From: Cristatella mucedo
Lineage: Eukaryota > Bryozoa > Phylactolaemata > Cristatellidae
Length of the DNA: 64,000 bases
Direction of reading: 5' to 3'
Assembly: GCA_009760855.2 (NCBI GenBank)
Contig: WPIO01000008.1
Span: 6,556,501 to 6,620,500 of the forward strand
Shown here: positions 44,063 to 54,828 of the stretch, in pieces
Layout: every line of letters starts with the position of its first letter
Numbering within the stretch: position 1 is the first letter of the stretch
The notes under the pieces: generated by a model
Seen by the model: the letters and a program-made list of their open reading frames with translations, nothing else
The model's database searches: none
Told to the model about the DNA's origin: nothing
Program-made: the position numbers and the translations under genes

Positions 44063-45796
44063 GCAGGGATTGTTTTTGCTTAGCGAAACGGCACTCAGTG
44101 TGCATGCCCTCGAGTAAGTTAGAAGCAGCATTATAGTTTTCCGGTCTTGAGTTGGGGTACAGTGAGGCGACGATTGGGACATCAGCTCTTTCAGCGGAAG
44201 CCGCCGCCAGCCTGAACGACATCACTAACCACGTACCTCGTTGCCGGGGCACTCCGTCTATGTGTGTCTCGCCCCAGCATAGACGCGGGTGAGCTAAGTA
44301 CGGGAAAGCATTTCCCCGTAAAAGTGTTTGTCTCGGTGAGAGCTCGAGAGGTATGTGACGAAAAGACCAAACTAGACGCCCAGTGACATTGTGCATCTGC
44401 GATGTCACAACCCTCTATTGGCGATTTGCAAATAGATCCAGCTAACGCCAACGAACTCGAAACCCTAACGGTAACAAAAAGTAGGATCGCGTCCGAGATG
44501 CACTAGGCAAGGCGACCTACTTATTTCGAACTCGCGCTCAGAACCGCCAGTCGGAAGTGGGCGACAAGCTTCAGTGGCGCTGAAGCCCCCCCCCCCCTCT
44601 CTCGTCATTACCCAGCGCTTGTTCGGCGTTGAACTAGTTTCCGCAATTCCCAACTGCTCGTTCGGAAGGAATCTCAGCCGGCAGCCCATTCGCTACAAGC
44701 TCAACTGCTCTGCTGTGCAGTCGCCGATACTTACCTTGAATGGCGTAACTCAACGAAACCGCGGTCGACTCGCCGTGACTCGGCGCTCCCTATGCCGAGT
44801 CAGTCCTTCCCAGGGGTGGGTGGGGAGGACGTTGCAGTTGTTACAAATATCCCCTGCCAATGGAAAGCCCCCACCTGCACCATACGAGCTAGCTTCCGAA
44901 CGTCCGGTGCGAACGTCAGAGGGAACTGTCGATCTTATCGTCGAGCGCTTAGGCGAGTAAAAATACTTCGGCCACGTCAGCGAAGACGGCTGGACGCACC
45001 ATTGGCTGCCAGCCCTCTGGGATTACAGCCGCGGGCGAGCCGGTCCGCCCCAAGCGCCTGAGCGACGCCTCTCGCCGAAGCCCCTATCCGTCACAAAGGC
45101 GCTGTCGGTATCTCGCAGTTGTCTCAGTTCGCGCGCGCTGGGCGTATTAATAATTGCCGAGTGGCACGTTCGCCCACTCGCTCGCTCTCTGAAACTCCCA
45201 TGCAGCCATAGGGCTTTCGGATACGAAACGGCGGTGGAGCAGCTGTTCAAAGACGCACCTGAAGCATTATTAGCTAGGCCAAGTCGTTAGTGTTCGAGTA
45301 CTTCGAGATCATAAGCCTGTGCTCGCATGGGCACGCATGCGCGCGCGTCCATCGAAAACCTGTGACCTTAGTGTATTGTTCTCATTTCCGAAATGAATTA
45401 TATCGCAGCTTGCTCAAGTCCTGCCCTTTAGTAGAACAGGTGCGAAAGGTTTTTAGCAGGGTTGGGTAACGGTTCGTGCACAGATTGAGCTGGACAACGT
45501 GGTAAGAAAAATCGTAATTAGCTCAATCAGCTAGATTATGACTGGTGCTAATTATCCGCCGTTCCTTAATTTTATTTCTGTAATGATTATTCGATAATTT
45601 ATGGCCAAAGATTTATAAAATCCTAGTTGTGGGCGTGGATATCAGTTTCATATCTGGAGCTGGCAGGCGCATGCCAGCTGATTTCAGCTCTAGGCCAAGG
45701 AGCCATTGGTTAACGCCGCGGTCACCGTTGAGCATCTGCAGCCCTCCATCTCTGTCAATTAGATTTGTCTGTGCTGCAGTATTAAAGATGCGTTAT

Positions 45797-46000
45797 TATA
45801 AAGTGGCGAGCCGTGATGGCACATTAGGGAAGGCTGTTGCTTTTCACGACCTTGGTTCCGATGTCGTGGGTTTGAATCCTGTGGTCGGCGATCTTTTATC
45901 GCCACTGAAAGCGGTGGTCATGGCCGTAAAGGCACTGTCTTCACTATCCAAAAAAAGGCTGCTAAGTCAGCTATCACTATTATAAGCAGTACGGGCATTA
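45797..46000 (+). mobile_element. tRNA-derived SINE, same family
   Basis: GCGAGCCGTGATGGCACATT, TCGTGGGTTTGAATCCTG (B box) and GGTCATGGCCGTAAAGGC, then AAAAAAAGGCTGCTAAGTC. Head, body and 3' part are present. It lies in the GC-rich island. Confidence 0.75.
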
Positions 46001-46560
46001 TTCCCCCGGTGCCGGCTTCCCCTACCGTCGTCATACCGGCGAGCATCGGTGCAACACTTACAAGTCGCCAGCCGATATACAAGGCTAGGGCTTCGCCAGT
46101 ATCCATCGGCCAAGACCAGCTCCGTTGCGAGCGCTGCGTTTGCCTCCCCCATTCTTTTCAGACGCGGAAGCCGCAGGGGGCATTCGTAGCAATTTCCCCC
46201 TCTCCACCTCGCGTCGCTGGAAACTAGAAAGTTCGCCCACTTGCCCGCTACAGTACCATCATCTATAGCTGTTGGTGCCTAGCGACTGCTTTGCAGCCGA
46301 CCGTGAGCTGAGCTCGACGGTCTCCCTGCGAGCATCTCCTCAGTCCTGTAGTCATCTAGTCGGACTAGGGCATCGTGCTACTACCTGTAAGAAGCCTTTT
46401 CCATACATCTCTCTCGACCTGTCAGAAATTTCCTAGCGGCTCTTTAGTCGTCTGCTCGACTGCACTGCCTGCGGCGCATCTAAACATCTGAATTAGGCAG
46501 CAACAAGCTCCCACCGCTGAGCCTCCTAGTGCTTAAGGTCAAGGCTGCGACAATGGCTAA

Positions 46561-47864
46561 ACAGGAAACACTAGTTCGGCTAGTGCGAGCAAAAGCTAGA
46601 GGGAATATTTGCCGTCGAAAAATATGCATACCTGTTTGCGCGTCTGTAGAGTCTAGCTACCCCATACGCCGAAAATACTATCGGTGACTGAGTCGAAGTC
46701 AGAGTGGCTGTGTTTCGACAGTCGGGCGGAGCCTCTAAATTGGTCCAAGGTGTTTCCTGGTGCCTTCTGTTTTCTAATAAATATTGCAAGTCTAGTTGGG
46801 TTACTAAACCAAATATGGGAGACGTGGGAAGCCAACTGATATTAAAGGCTGCATGGCCGTCGTTATGGTAGTGTCAATTACAATCAGCGATACCCAGGAT
46901 GCTATTAGCTACACCCATATTACGGCTGCTGGGACTGGCAGTTTCTTACTTATTATGATTAGGATATGCTTGCAGAAAGACTTCCATACGTATTATAGCT
47001 TGCCAAGCATTTTTAAATCGATGCTCGATCACTTACCTGCCTGTGGCCAAACTGTAAGAACATGGCAGCATACTTCTTTTTTAGGACAATGGCAATACTG
47101 TTGGCTTTTGCGGTGCGAAAGAGTTGGAGTAATATTGCTGCGAACATATGAGCAGCATAATTAGCATGCCTTCGTGCATTAGTGGTGCTTCCATGACTCT
47201 GCCGCCATGTTTCAAGGGTTACTTAAACATTATTCTATTATGCGGCAAGTTGAAACTAGTTTCGGAGATCCTACCAGCACTTTCAACATTCTTAATGGGA
47301 GTTTTGGATAACTTCCGATAACTTTGAAATCTTTCTCCACTATTTGAAAACTAGAATTTAATGTTTTAATAATGGAACTCTATAGCTGTACTATAGAGCT
47401 TACATCGTGCATTTTATCTTAAACATAGACAAAGTTCGCGGATATCTGAATTTAATTCGTAAAATTTTAAGTAGATAAGTGCTTTTTTGAAAAGTTTAGA
47501 ATGACATTTAATCCACGGAACTGGCTAAACTTGGAGTGCAGTACATAATTAAGCTGAGTACAATCGCAAAACGTAGAGGTACGAAAGTTTAGTAAATTTG
47601 GAAGCCACCATATCCCGAAATAGTTTAACAAAAAGGTGCATTTTTAGAGTGTCTAGCAGCAAGGAGACGTACTCCCAATGAGATTGGTGATCTCCTGGAT
47701 GCATATGTAGTTCAAAATCTGGAACAAGGTGTCTTCCCATGTATTGTTATGCAACTGGTAACGGCTGAAATAAAAAAGGATGCGCACCATTGCAAATACC
47801 CAGGCTTTCTTGGATAACTAAATGTATAAATAAATGCATACATGCATATTATAAATAAATATAT
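46561..47864. other. Unassigned
   Basis: A plus frame of 103 codons (46853-47164) has no recognisable motif. No known repeat family. Confidence 0.35.
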
Positions 47865-47937
47865 ATATATATATATAATTCATTGGTATAGCATCCTAAG
47901 AGAACTTAATCTCTATTCGGTGCTTCACATGTGCCAC

Positions 47938-48960
47938 GGAGCTATCGCATCCAAGCTGGTCCATACACTTCTGACGGTTTATATTGATCTCCATACCACG
48001 TTACTGGCAAGACTTCTTACGTGTGAACAAAAACGCGTAAGATTACTGCGAAAATTTTAAGGTAGGCTTTAATTGTCGCAAACCTCGTTGAGCCACTTAT
48101 TACCACGCCACTACCATTGTATTCCACTAATTGCAGACTTATGCTGGCTTACCTCTACACCGAGTATTGACTGAAAGGCTTATGCAATGTGCACCCACTA
48201 TTTGGTCCCGTTATTTTTTTCTTTTACCTACTTATGTGAGCTACTTACTATTCAGGCTAGGTACCGTACCATCGTCCATAAAGACTCAGGTTCTTTATCT
48301 GCGCCCTAACCAAAAAACTGTAACTAGGATTTTCTGTCGTGATGTCGTATATGCGATACTACACCACTTTTCAGTGACCTACATTAGCCCCTTACCAAGA
48401 ACTGCTTCGATTTTGAGCTATTTTTCATTTACTATTCAGTCCGTTTATTCTCTTAAGAGAGTAAAAGTTGGGTAACTAGGCAGCCTTATTTATGTAGCCG
48501 TAGTGCCTATCAACCAGCTGGCAGCGGCCAATAAAGAATTGTCAGCTGCATGACTCCAGCCCACGACCTATGCAGAGATCAGGGACCACAAGACCACTGG
48601 CCTTTCCTCCGTCCTACATATCCGAATTACATACCAATCAGACTAAGCTCATTAATGTACGCTGTTTCAACTCAATTTTTTATCCGTCTCTATATCCAAC
48701 TCAAATTCCTTGAAGCCCGTTCTACTAGTTTATGTGCACCCAAAGACTGCCACTCACTCTCCAGTTACATCACTAGATCCTCCTTGCAGGTGACATTTAA
48801 AAATAAGCTTAAAGCCCACCAGTTCCTGATGTCACTGTGAGTGTTATCTTTAACCAATTGGCGTGCAACCTTTCCAGAATATGTAAAGTTAGCGACTAGA
48901 TAGAGTTCTAATTATCTTAAGGGGCTTTCCTGAGATCTTATTTTTGTAATAAGCTTTGCT
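47938..48960 (+). mobile_element. LINE F2 copy, C-terminal half, old
   Basis: ASKLVHTLLTVYIDLHTTLL (47945-48010) corresponds to the F2 SKLVHAFVTSRLDFCNSLL segment. Later weak matches include TFKNKLKAHQF at 48790-48830. A separate minus-strand F2 3' end (47865-47940) abuts it. Confidence 0.6.
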
Positions 48961-50264
48961 AGAAATCTCTTTCTATCCACGTTGCATCTTGCGGAAAGAA
49001 AGCACTTTTAAACTGTTCCTAAAATATAATGATAAAGAAACAGATATGTCGCACTCAATGCCAATCAATACTGTATAGAAAAGTCCCAGCTAAATGACGG
49101 TTAGTCGGTGTTGTATCCGTGGCATCGAACTTGTAAAATTTCAGCTGTGGCTGAGGCTGAACAGATGTGGCACTCTGTTGCTTTCGACTAGTGTGTGCCC
49201 TGAATCTATGGCATGGCCTCTTTTCACGAAGGTGCGGGTTCTCGTGATTGCTGCCGTTCTCTGCTACCTCCTTTATTCCAGCTTGCATCGTCCCAATAAT
49301 TTCGAAGCATCAGCTCAATCAAAATATTTTTCATTCTTCTGCAATGGATAGGGCCTGTTACGCGTTCAGTGCTGAAGGCAAAGGATTACTGAGTCCTGGT
49401 TTTGCCCAAAATTAAATTGCTTGCCTTTAACGGCCAGGAGAGCTCGAGCCCTGTGGCGCCGGTAAAGTGCCTATAGCTAGAGATTAATTTCTCCTACGGC
49501 AATGTGCAAATTAAGAGTTCTCTTGAACATTGGCTACTACTGCTCGCTCCCAGTTTTGCGACCTAAAAATTTTACATTTCATGGTCTACGACCAGCAAGC
49601 TGCTTGCCGAACTTGATTAGAATACAACCCGCTGGTTCAATGATAGACAAACAGGCACCAGGTCTGGCTTTTGCTGGATTGCATAGGGGTATCTTCTTCC
49701 ACGTAAAATCTACGAGTGCAATCACTGGCATGTCTAATATCAGGGTTGGCACTCGCTTCAATCATCCTTAGCATCATTTCCAGGAGCAGCGAGCCACAAA
49801 TCATTCCGCATTGGACGATTATATAGAGGCTTCGAAAAGCTAAGCGCATCTGTGGTATATCCTGTTTCTTCTGCTTCGTCACGGTCCAAGGGTTCTTCTG
49901 CGAATATACCTGCTTCGGTACCGCAGAAAGACTTCCTTAAGCCCATTCGTCCGAGTAACAATTAAAACAGACGTTCCGGCTTCGAAATTTACAAAACGCT
50001 CAATACTTGGAGGTGATGTTGATGCAGTGGAAAGAAAGAATAAAAGTCAAACCTTTGTTCTCACTTTAAAACCGTTTAGATTCGTTGGCCAGAGAACATA
50101 GGATGTCACCCATTTCTATTCAAATACGTATGCGGTGTCTAGCGAGTATGCAAAAAGTATCCTACTTAATCACTAGACGATTTACATGCATAAGCAAGTG
50201 CTTGTTGACCAAAAAATTGAAGATTTACGACTTTGGTGATTTTGAGGAGTACGCTAACTCTATG
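48961..50264. other. Unassigned, coding-like on both strands
   Basis: Minus block 49910-50005 (IERFVNFEAGTSVLIVTRTN) has a strong acceptor and an AG|GTATAT donor. Minus 49072-49199 (QQSATSVQPQPQLKFYKFDA) fits it in phase but has a weak acceptor. Plus 49208-49351 encodes MAWPLFTK followed by a hydrophobic segment VRVLVIAAVLCYLLYSSL. Confidence 0.35.
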
Positions 50265-50420
50265 CCCCTGGGTCCTCGACCGGAGGTAAGGTGCTCGCTC
50301 TTCACGTCTTAGGTCGTGGGCTCGCGTCCTGCATTGGGCGATTCTTTATTATCCACTGCAAGCGGTGGTGGTGGTAGCCGCCTTCCTCCCGCTCCATAAA
50401 TGAGGCTTTTGAATGCAATT
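50265..50420 (+). mobile_element. SINE copy, diverged
   Basis: GGTCCTCGACCGGAGGTAAGG head, GGTCGTGGGCTCGCGTCC at the B-box position, then CACTGCAAGCGGTGGTGG matching the family body. Confidence 0.5.
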
Positions 50421-50559
50421 ACCTTTAATACTCTCGGTTGGTGCAGTCTCAATCGTCCAATGTGGCAGACCTGGTGAGGAAACCTACATGCAAATGAGGC
50501 AAACTGTCGTTTGACTACCGGCTGCTATTCTGTACTCGCCCTTCGAATAGTATAATGTA

Positions 50560-51000
50560 GTGTAATGTGTCGCCGTCTGTAACTCCACAAAGCCACAAAG
50601 ACTGTATTGGTGTTTTGCATAACGAACGCACAGGCTCAGCGCCTTTTGGTACGCATTCGGTAGCCAACAGACTTCGTCTCACAAAAAGAAAGTGGGAAGC
50701 ATAGCAGAGTCAGGAGGAGACGCTTAGGTAGTGAAAAGCATAGAAGTAGCAGCTTAGGACCGCTGGAAATGATGAGCCATAGCCGGCCGCAGGAAAGCAG
50801 TTGTCGTTGCATAAGAATTGGAAAGTGAGTTCCACAGTCTAGGACCTGCAGAGCTAAAGCTTCGGTCGCTAACGATCATAAAGCGGAGGAATGTAACAGC
50901 TAATGTATTGTGCATGTATGACCTAAGGGCATGAGGAGGCGGAAACTGGTGCAGCAGTTCAGCTAGGTATGAAGGAGCCAAGCCGCGGCGGGCCAATATA
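50560..51000 (-). mobile_element. LINE F1, 3' fragment
   Basis: The frame at 50754-50996 reads RGLAPSYLAELLHQF and RSFSSAGPRLWNSL, homologous to 22620-23000. The 3' flank includes the same TAATG-rich sequence before the tail. It is 5'-truncated, as usual for LINEs. Confidence 0.85.
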
Positions 51001-51419
51001 CACTGGTCTGCAAAAACTGCATCAAAAATTTTCCATGCCCCCTAAGTTTGGCAATAAGGATTGTGCGATGGTAAGGATAAAGAAAGAGTCATTCGCAATC
51101 CGCAGATGGTCGAGAATCTCAGCTGGGTAATTTCACCACGTGCGTCAGTCTGCCACTCTGGTGCTAGCATCTCTTTGCTCCATGTGCTGTCGTCACAGAC
51201 AGAAATCAAGCCAGTCACCGGAAACGGCCTGATCATACCAGACGCTTTCGAAAAAGTTTATTCAGGCAGCGTCAATAGTGCACCACCGATACCAGTAATT
51301 CCCTTCGAAATACTTATCTGAGCTTTATCACTCCTGGAAAACGCCGTGTCGGGTACACGTCCTCGGTACTTAACCAGCCTTCGACTTGGACAACTTGCAG
51401 TCCCGAGCACGGTACGCAC

Positions 51420-52065
51420 CTTCGAGCTACGTCCCTGAAGTCTCGGCTAGATTATTGTAATTTCCCTTTTGGCTGGATTACCTCATAAAGCCACTAGGTC
51501 ACTGCAGCTGGCAATGAATATGGCTGCCCATGTGTCTCCTATGCTGAAAGAGCTAGGATGGCTACCGTTACATCAACGGATACTGAGCAAAGTCCTTACA
51601 CTGACCCACAAAGCTCGGCTACGGCTCGGCTGCTTCATACCAAGCTGAACTACTTACCAGCTTCAGCCTCTTTGTGACCTCAGGTCCTGTATGGATGATA
51701 AATTAGCGGTCTATTCCTTCGCTTAAGGACCGTTAGGACAGAACCTTTAGCTCTACAGGTCCTAGACTGCGAAACTCGCTTCCACAATTCTTACGCAACG
51801 ACAACTACTCTCCTGCTGCCAACTATGGCACATCATTTCCAGCGGTCCTGGGCTATTACTTTCATGCTAATCACTATCTCAACTGCGCTCCTGGCTCTGC
51901 TATACTTCTCAATAAATCTTCGTTGCGTGAGATAAAGTCTCTTAGCTACCAAATGCATACTGAAGGCCACTTAGGCTGTGCATGTGTTGTACAAAACTTT
52001 CCTGCATAACACCCACAGTCGCTGTGGCTTTGTGGAGCTGAAGACGGTGATACATTGAATTACAA
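51420..52065 (+). mobile_element. LINE F1, 3' fragment, opposite orientation
   Basis: Plus-strand homologue of the F1 C-terminal region, including a LKELGWLPLHQRI-like segment near 51550 and WNSLP-like and FLRNDNYSPAA segments near 51800. It ends at a GATACATTGAATTAC tail near 52050. Numerous frameshifts. With 50560-51000 it forms an inverted F1 pair about 400 bases apart. Confidence 0.8.
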
Positions 52066-52221
52066 GTGGGCTCTCTAATGCATCAATAAGGCACAACCAG
52101 TATCGTCCACTGGCAAGCACTGCTGGATGCTGATAGTTAAGATCTAAAGTCCATAATTTTCCCATTTTGAAAGTATACAAAACTCTGTTTCACAATACCG
52201 TAAAGATTGTATGCAATATTT

Positions 52222-52222
52222 A

Positions 52223-52292
<70 letters not shown>
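52222..52292. repeat. (TA)n(TG)n microsatellite
   Basis: A short TA run followed by about 28 TG units. Confidence 0.97.
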
Positions 52293-52294
<2 letters not shown>

Positions 52295-52299
52295 GCATG

Positions 52300-54354
52300 T
52301 TCCTGCGGGTGGGCGTGTGCAAGTGTGTGTCTAAATATGTATGCACATGCCGGACATGCTTATAATTAAAAACCTTACAACCCAATTGCATTTTCTAACA
52401 TGCGCCCCATTCACATAGTATAATCAGATTTGGCTAGGGAATTTAAGTGATCATTTAAAGCTAGAGATTTAATCTCTACGTTGATAATGACAAAACATTA
52501 TTAGTGATACGATTGGGGGAGCACTACGGATGGCACAGGCTCGAAAGTTCCCCTTCTCGTTCGCATGGCTGATTACGTTCATTTTTTGTGGACATTAAGC
52601 TACTAGTAGTTTTCTAACCTGAAAAATTCCATCAAAAGCTAGAGATCCTCTGCTCAGAGGAATCCATTTGCTATATTGAAACTGTACATGGAATGCGATC
52701 ACATCGTGCTGACTATCAATCGACTTAAATTTGTCGGATATGGTCGGACTATGCCTTCACAACTGCCCTCGGCCTGCAAGGCACCTACCTCGTTCGATCT
52801 GCAGATTTAAATAACTAAGGGCCGTAGAAAGGGTGTGTATATGCTGAAGAACCTTTACGGCAAAGCTAATATCTCGAAGGCAGATTGCTGCCTGAGATGC
52901 TGCTCGGCCATTGGCCCACTGGCGGTTTGAGATATCATTATTTTATATCAGTTGCTACATCACCGAGCCTGGTCTTAATTTAACAAGTGTAACGTACTCA
53001 CGAAAAACATTAAATTACTTAGCACTAGAACTTGTTGGCTGCCAAATTTGAATATTCTTATGGTAATTTACGATTGACGCTTTCTACAGCACATGAACCT
53101 GCTCAGCCTTCCCTGCTCTACCCTTTTCGATCAAAAGAATTGGCATCCGAACGGAAAGGAGTACCACAATTATGAAAATTGACTTAATTTTTTATCAGCC
53201 TGCTAATCCTAAATTTCTCTAAGGAAATTAAGTTTAGATGTTGTACGTTCTCTCTACTCATACTGCAGGCATGGAAATTTTAGTCTTTTACTAGCAGCAT
53301 ACACCAGATAAAGTGTTAGCCAGCGGTCTTTTCATACTCTGCTGCTATGCAACTTCACCACAAAAAGCACTTGGTTCGCGACCCTTGACACCTATTCCAC
53401 AAAGATTTGTGCTATCATAAAATTTTCGTCCGTACACAAAAAACGGCCGCTTCCTGAGAAACTGTATAACTTTAAAAGAAACATTTAGATTATTGCACAA
53501 TAAACTGTTCCGCATATATTTGTTTCGATTACAGACCCTCTGAGCAGGCATTGTTCAAACATCCTAGAATATCTGTATAAGTCATCATATATTTATCACC
53601 TTAGACCAGTAGTTCCCAACCTTCCTAATGACGTGACCTTTTAATACAGTTCTCATGTTGGGGCGAATCCCAACCATAAAATAATTGTGTGCAAAATATG
53701 TAAATGCGTGTTTTCCGATGGCCTTAGGCGACCCTTGTCAGTGGGTTGTTTGAGCCTTAAAAGAGTCCCAACCCACATTTTAAGAACTGCTGCCTTAGAC
53801 GGTTCTATACAGATTCTTGACTGATAACACACGCACATGTCAGAATTCTATACATCTAGCTCTAGTGGTTTCCTCATAGGCGTCTCTAACTTTATTTCCT
53901 CAATAGAACTCACAGAGAAAAAGCCTAAGGCCAAATGTGAAACGGAAAAGCCTTTGATTGCTTCAACCAGCCAATGCAGAAATAGCCAAGAGCTCGGTTT
54001 GTGTACATATATAAATCAGGCTCAGTGAAGATTTTCACTCGAATAGGAGTAATCAAGTGCCTTGCCTGCAAGTTTACTGCTTCCGGTACGATAGTTGCAA
54101 AGAAAAATATTTGAAACGGCATCAAAACTGAAGTACTGCCAAAAAAGTAACCAGAGAAGACCGCCTACGTTTCCTTAGCAAGCTAGTATGACTGATGAGG
54201 GTGAATCTCCATACAGCCTCACTTACTTCCCAAATTCCAGTGAATCAAATCCAGCCTGTAGATGGTTTTACTACTAATGGTACGTTCCACAAATAAAATC
54301 CTTTTGAGGCATTACTTCTTTAATCTTATTGTATTATTCTGACTTCTGATGTCT
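52300..54354. other. Unassigned except the hAT MITE
   Basis: Outside 53607-53792 I see no repeats. The minus frame at 53345-53551 (FVYGRKFYDSTNLCGIGVKG) follows a fair acceptor (gtttcttttaaag) but has no clear donor. Confidence 0.35.
53607..53792 (+). mobile_element. hAT MITE, SPIN-like, with perfect 8-bp target duplication
   Basis: The left end is CAGTAGTTCCCAACC and the right end on the opposite strand is CAGCAGTTCTTAAAATGTGG, imperfect terminal inverted repeats starting CAG. The 8 bases flanking each side are identical (CCTTAGAC at 53599-53606 and 53793-53800), as expected for a hAT transposase. Internal blocks AATACAGTTCTCATGTTGG, CCCAACCATAAAATAAT and CTTAGGCGACCCTTGTCAG match my memory of SPIN non-autonomous elements. 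No transposase coding. Confidence 0.85.
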
Positions 54355-54828
54355 AGAGTATGCTGACCCACAAGGCCCGCCACGGCTTGGCTCCTTCGTA
54401 CCTAGCTGAACTGCTGCATAAGTTTCAGCCTGTTTGCGCCCTCAGGTCCTGTGTGGACAATAAATTAGCTGTCCCATTCCTCCGCTTAAAGACAGTTGGC
54501 GACAGAAGCTTTAGCTCTGCAGGTCCTGGACTGTGGAACTCGCTTCCTGAATTCTTACGCAACGACATCTACTCTCCAACTGCCGACCATGGCTCATCTT
54601 TTTCAGCGGTCCTGAACTGCTACTTCTATGCTACTCACTACCTCAACTGCTCTCTTAACTCTGCTATGCTTCCCACTTTCTCTTTGTTGCGTGAGACGAA
54701 GTCTGTTGGCTACCGAATGCGTACCGAAAGCCGCTTAGGCTGTGAGTGCGCTATACAAAACTCTCCAGCGTAACACCCACATGTCTTTATGACTTTGTGG
54801 AGTTACTGACGGAGATACATTACATTAC
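54355..54828 (+). mobile_element. LINE F1, youngest-looking 3' fragment
   Basis: Intact frame 54360-54773 (137 codons): LTHKARHGLAPSYLAELL, RSFSSAGPGLWNSLPEF, then YNS-like end, TAA. It is followed by the 3' UTR and the tail GATACATTACATTACAT. Uninterrupted, unlike the other copies, so likely the most recent F1 insertion here. 5'-truncated. Confidence 0.88.

Larger units (their letters stand above)
43690..46560. other. GC- and CpG-rich island
   Basis: It contrasts sharply with the AT-rich surroundings: many CpG, a run of about 14 C near 44587, and stretches such as GCGAGTCGACCGCGG. It contains one SINE (45797-46000), a hairpin (44038-44062) and a perfect minus-strand splice donor CAAG|GTAAGTATC at about 44738. 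Open frames here (for example 44574-44960 plus) are not convincing. Candidate explanations are a promoter with a non-coding first exon, possibly of gene A about 7 kb downstream, or an unrecognised GC-rich mobile element. Confidence 0.5.

Noticed and set aside
44574-44960. 128-codon plus frame in the GC island
   Set aside because: GC-rich DNA has few stops by chance. Pro/Arg-rich peptide without motif, and another frame is open too.
49758-49961. Acidic, tail-like minus frame ending in a stop
   Set aside because: No acceptor or upstream transmembrane exon, and gene B already has its own complete tail.
51042-51321. Overlapping frames on both strands between inverted LINE fragments
   Set aside because: Neither has start context, splice sites or a motif. 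Noted only as unexplained spacer.
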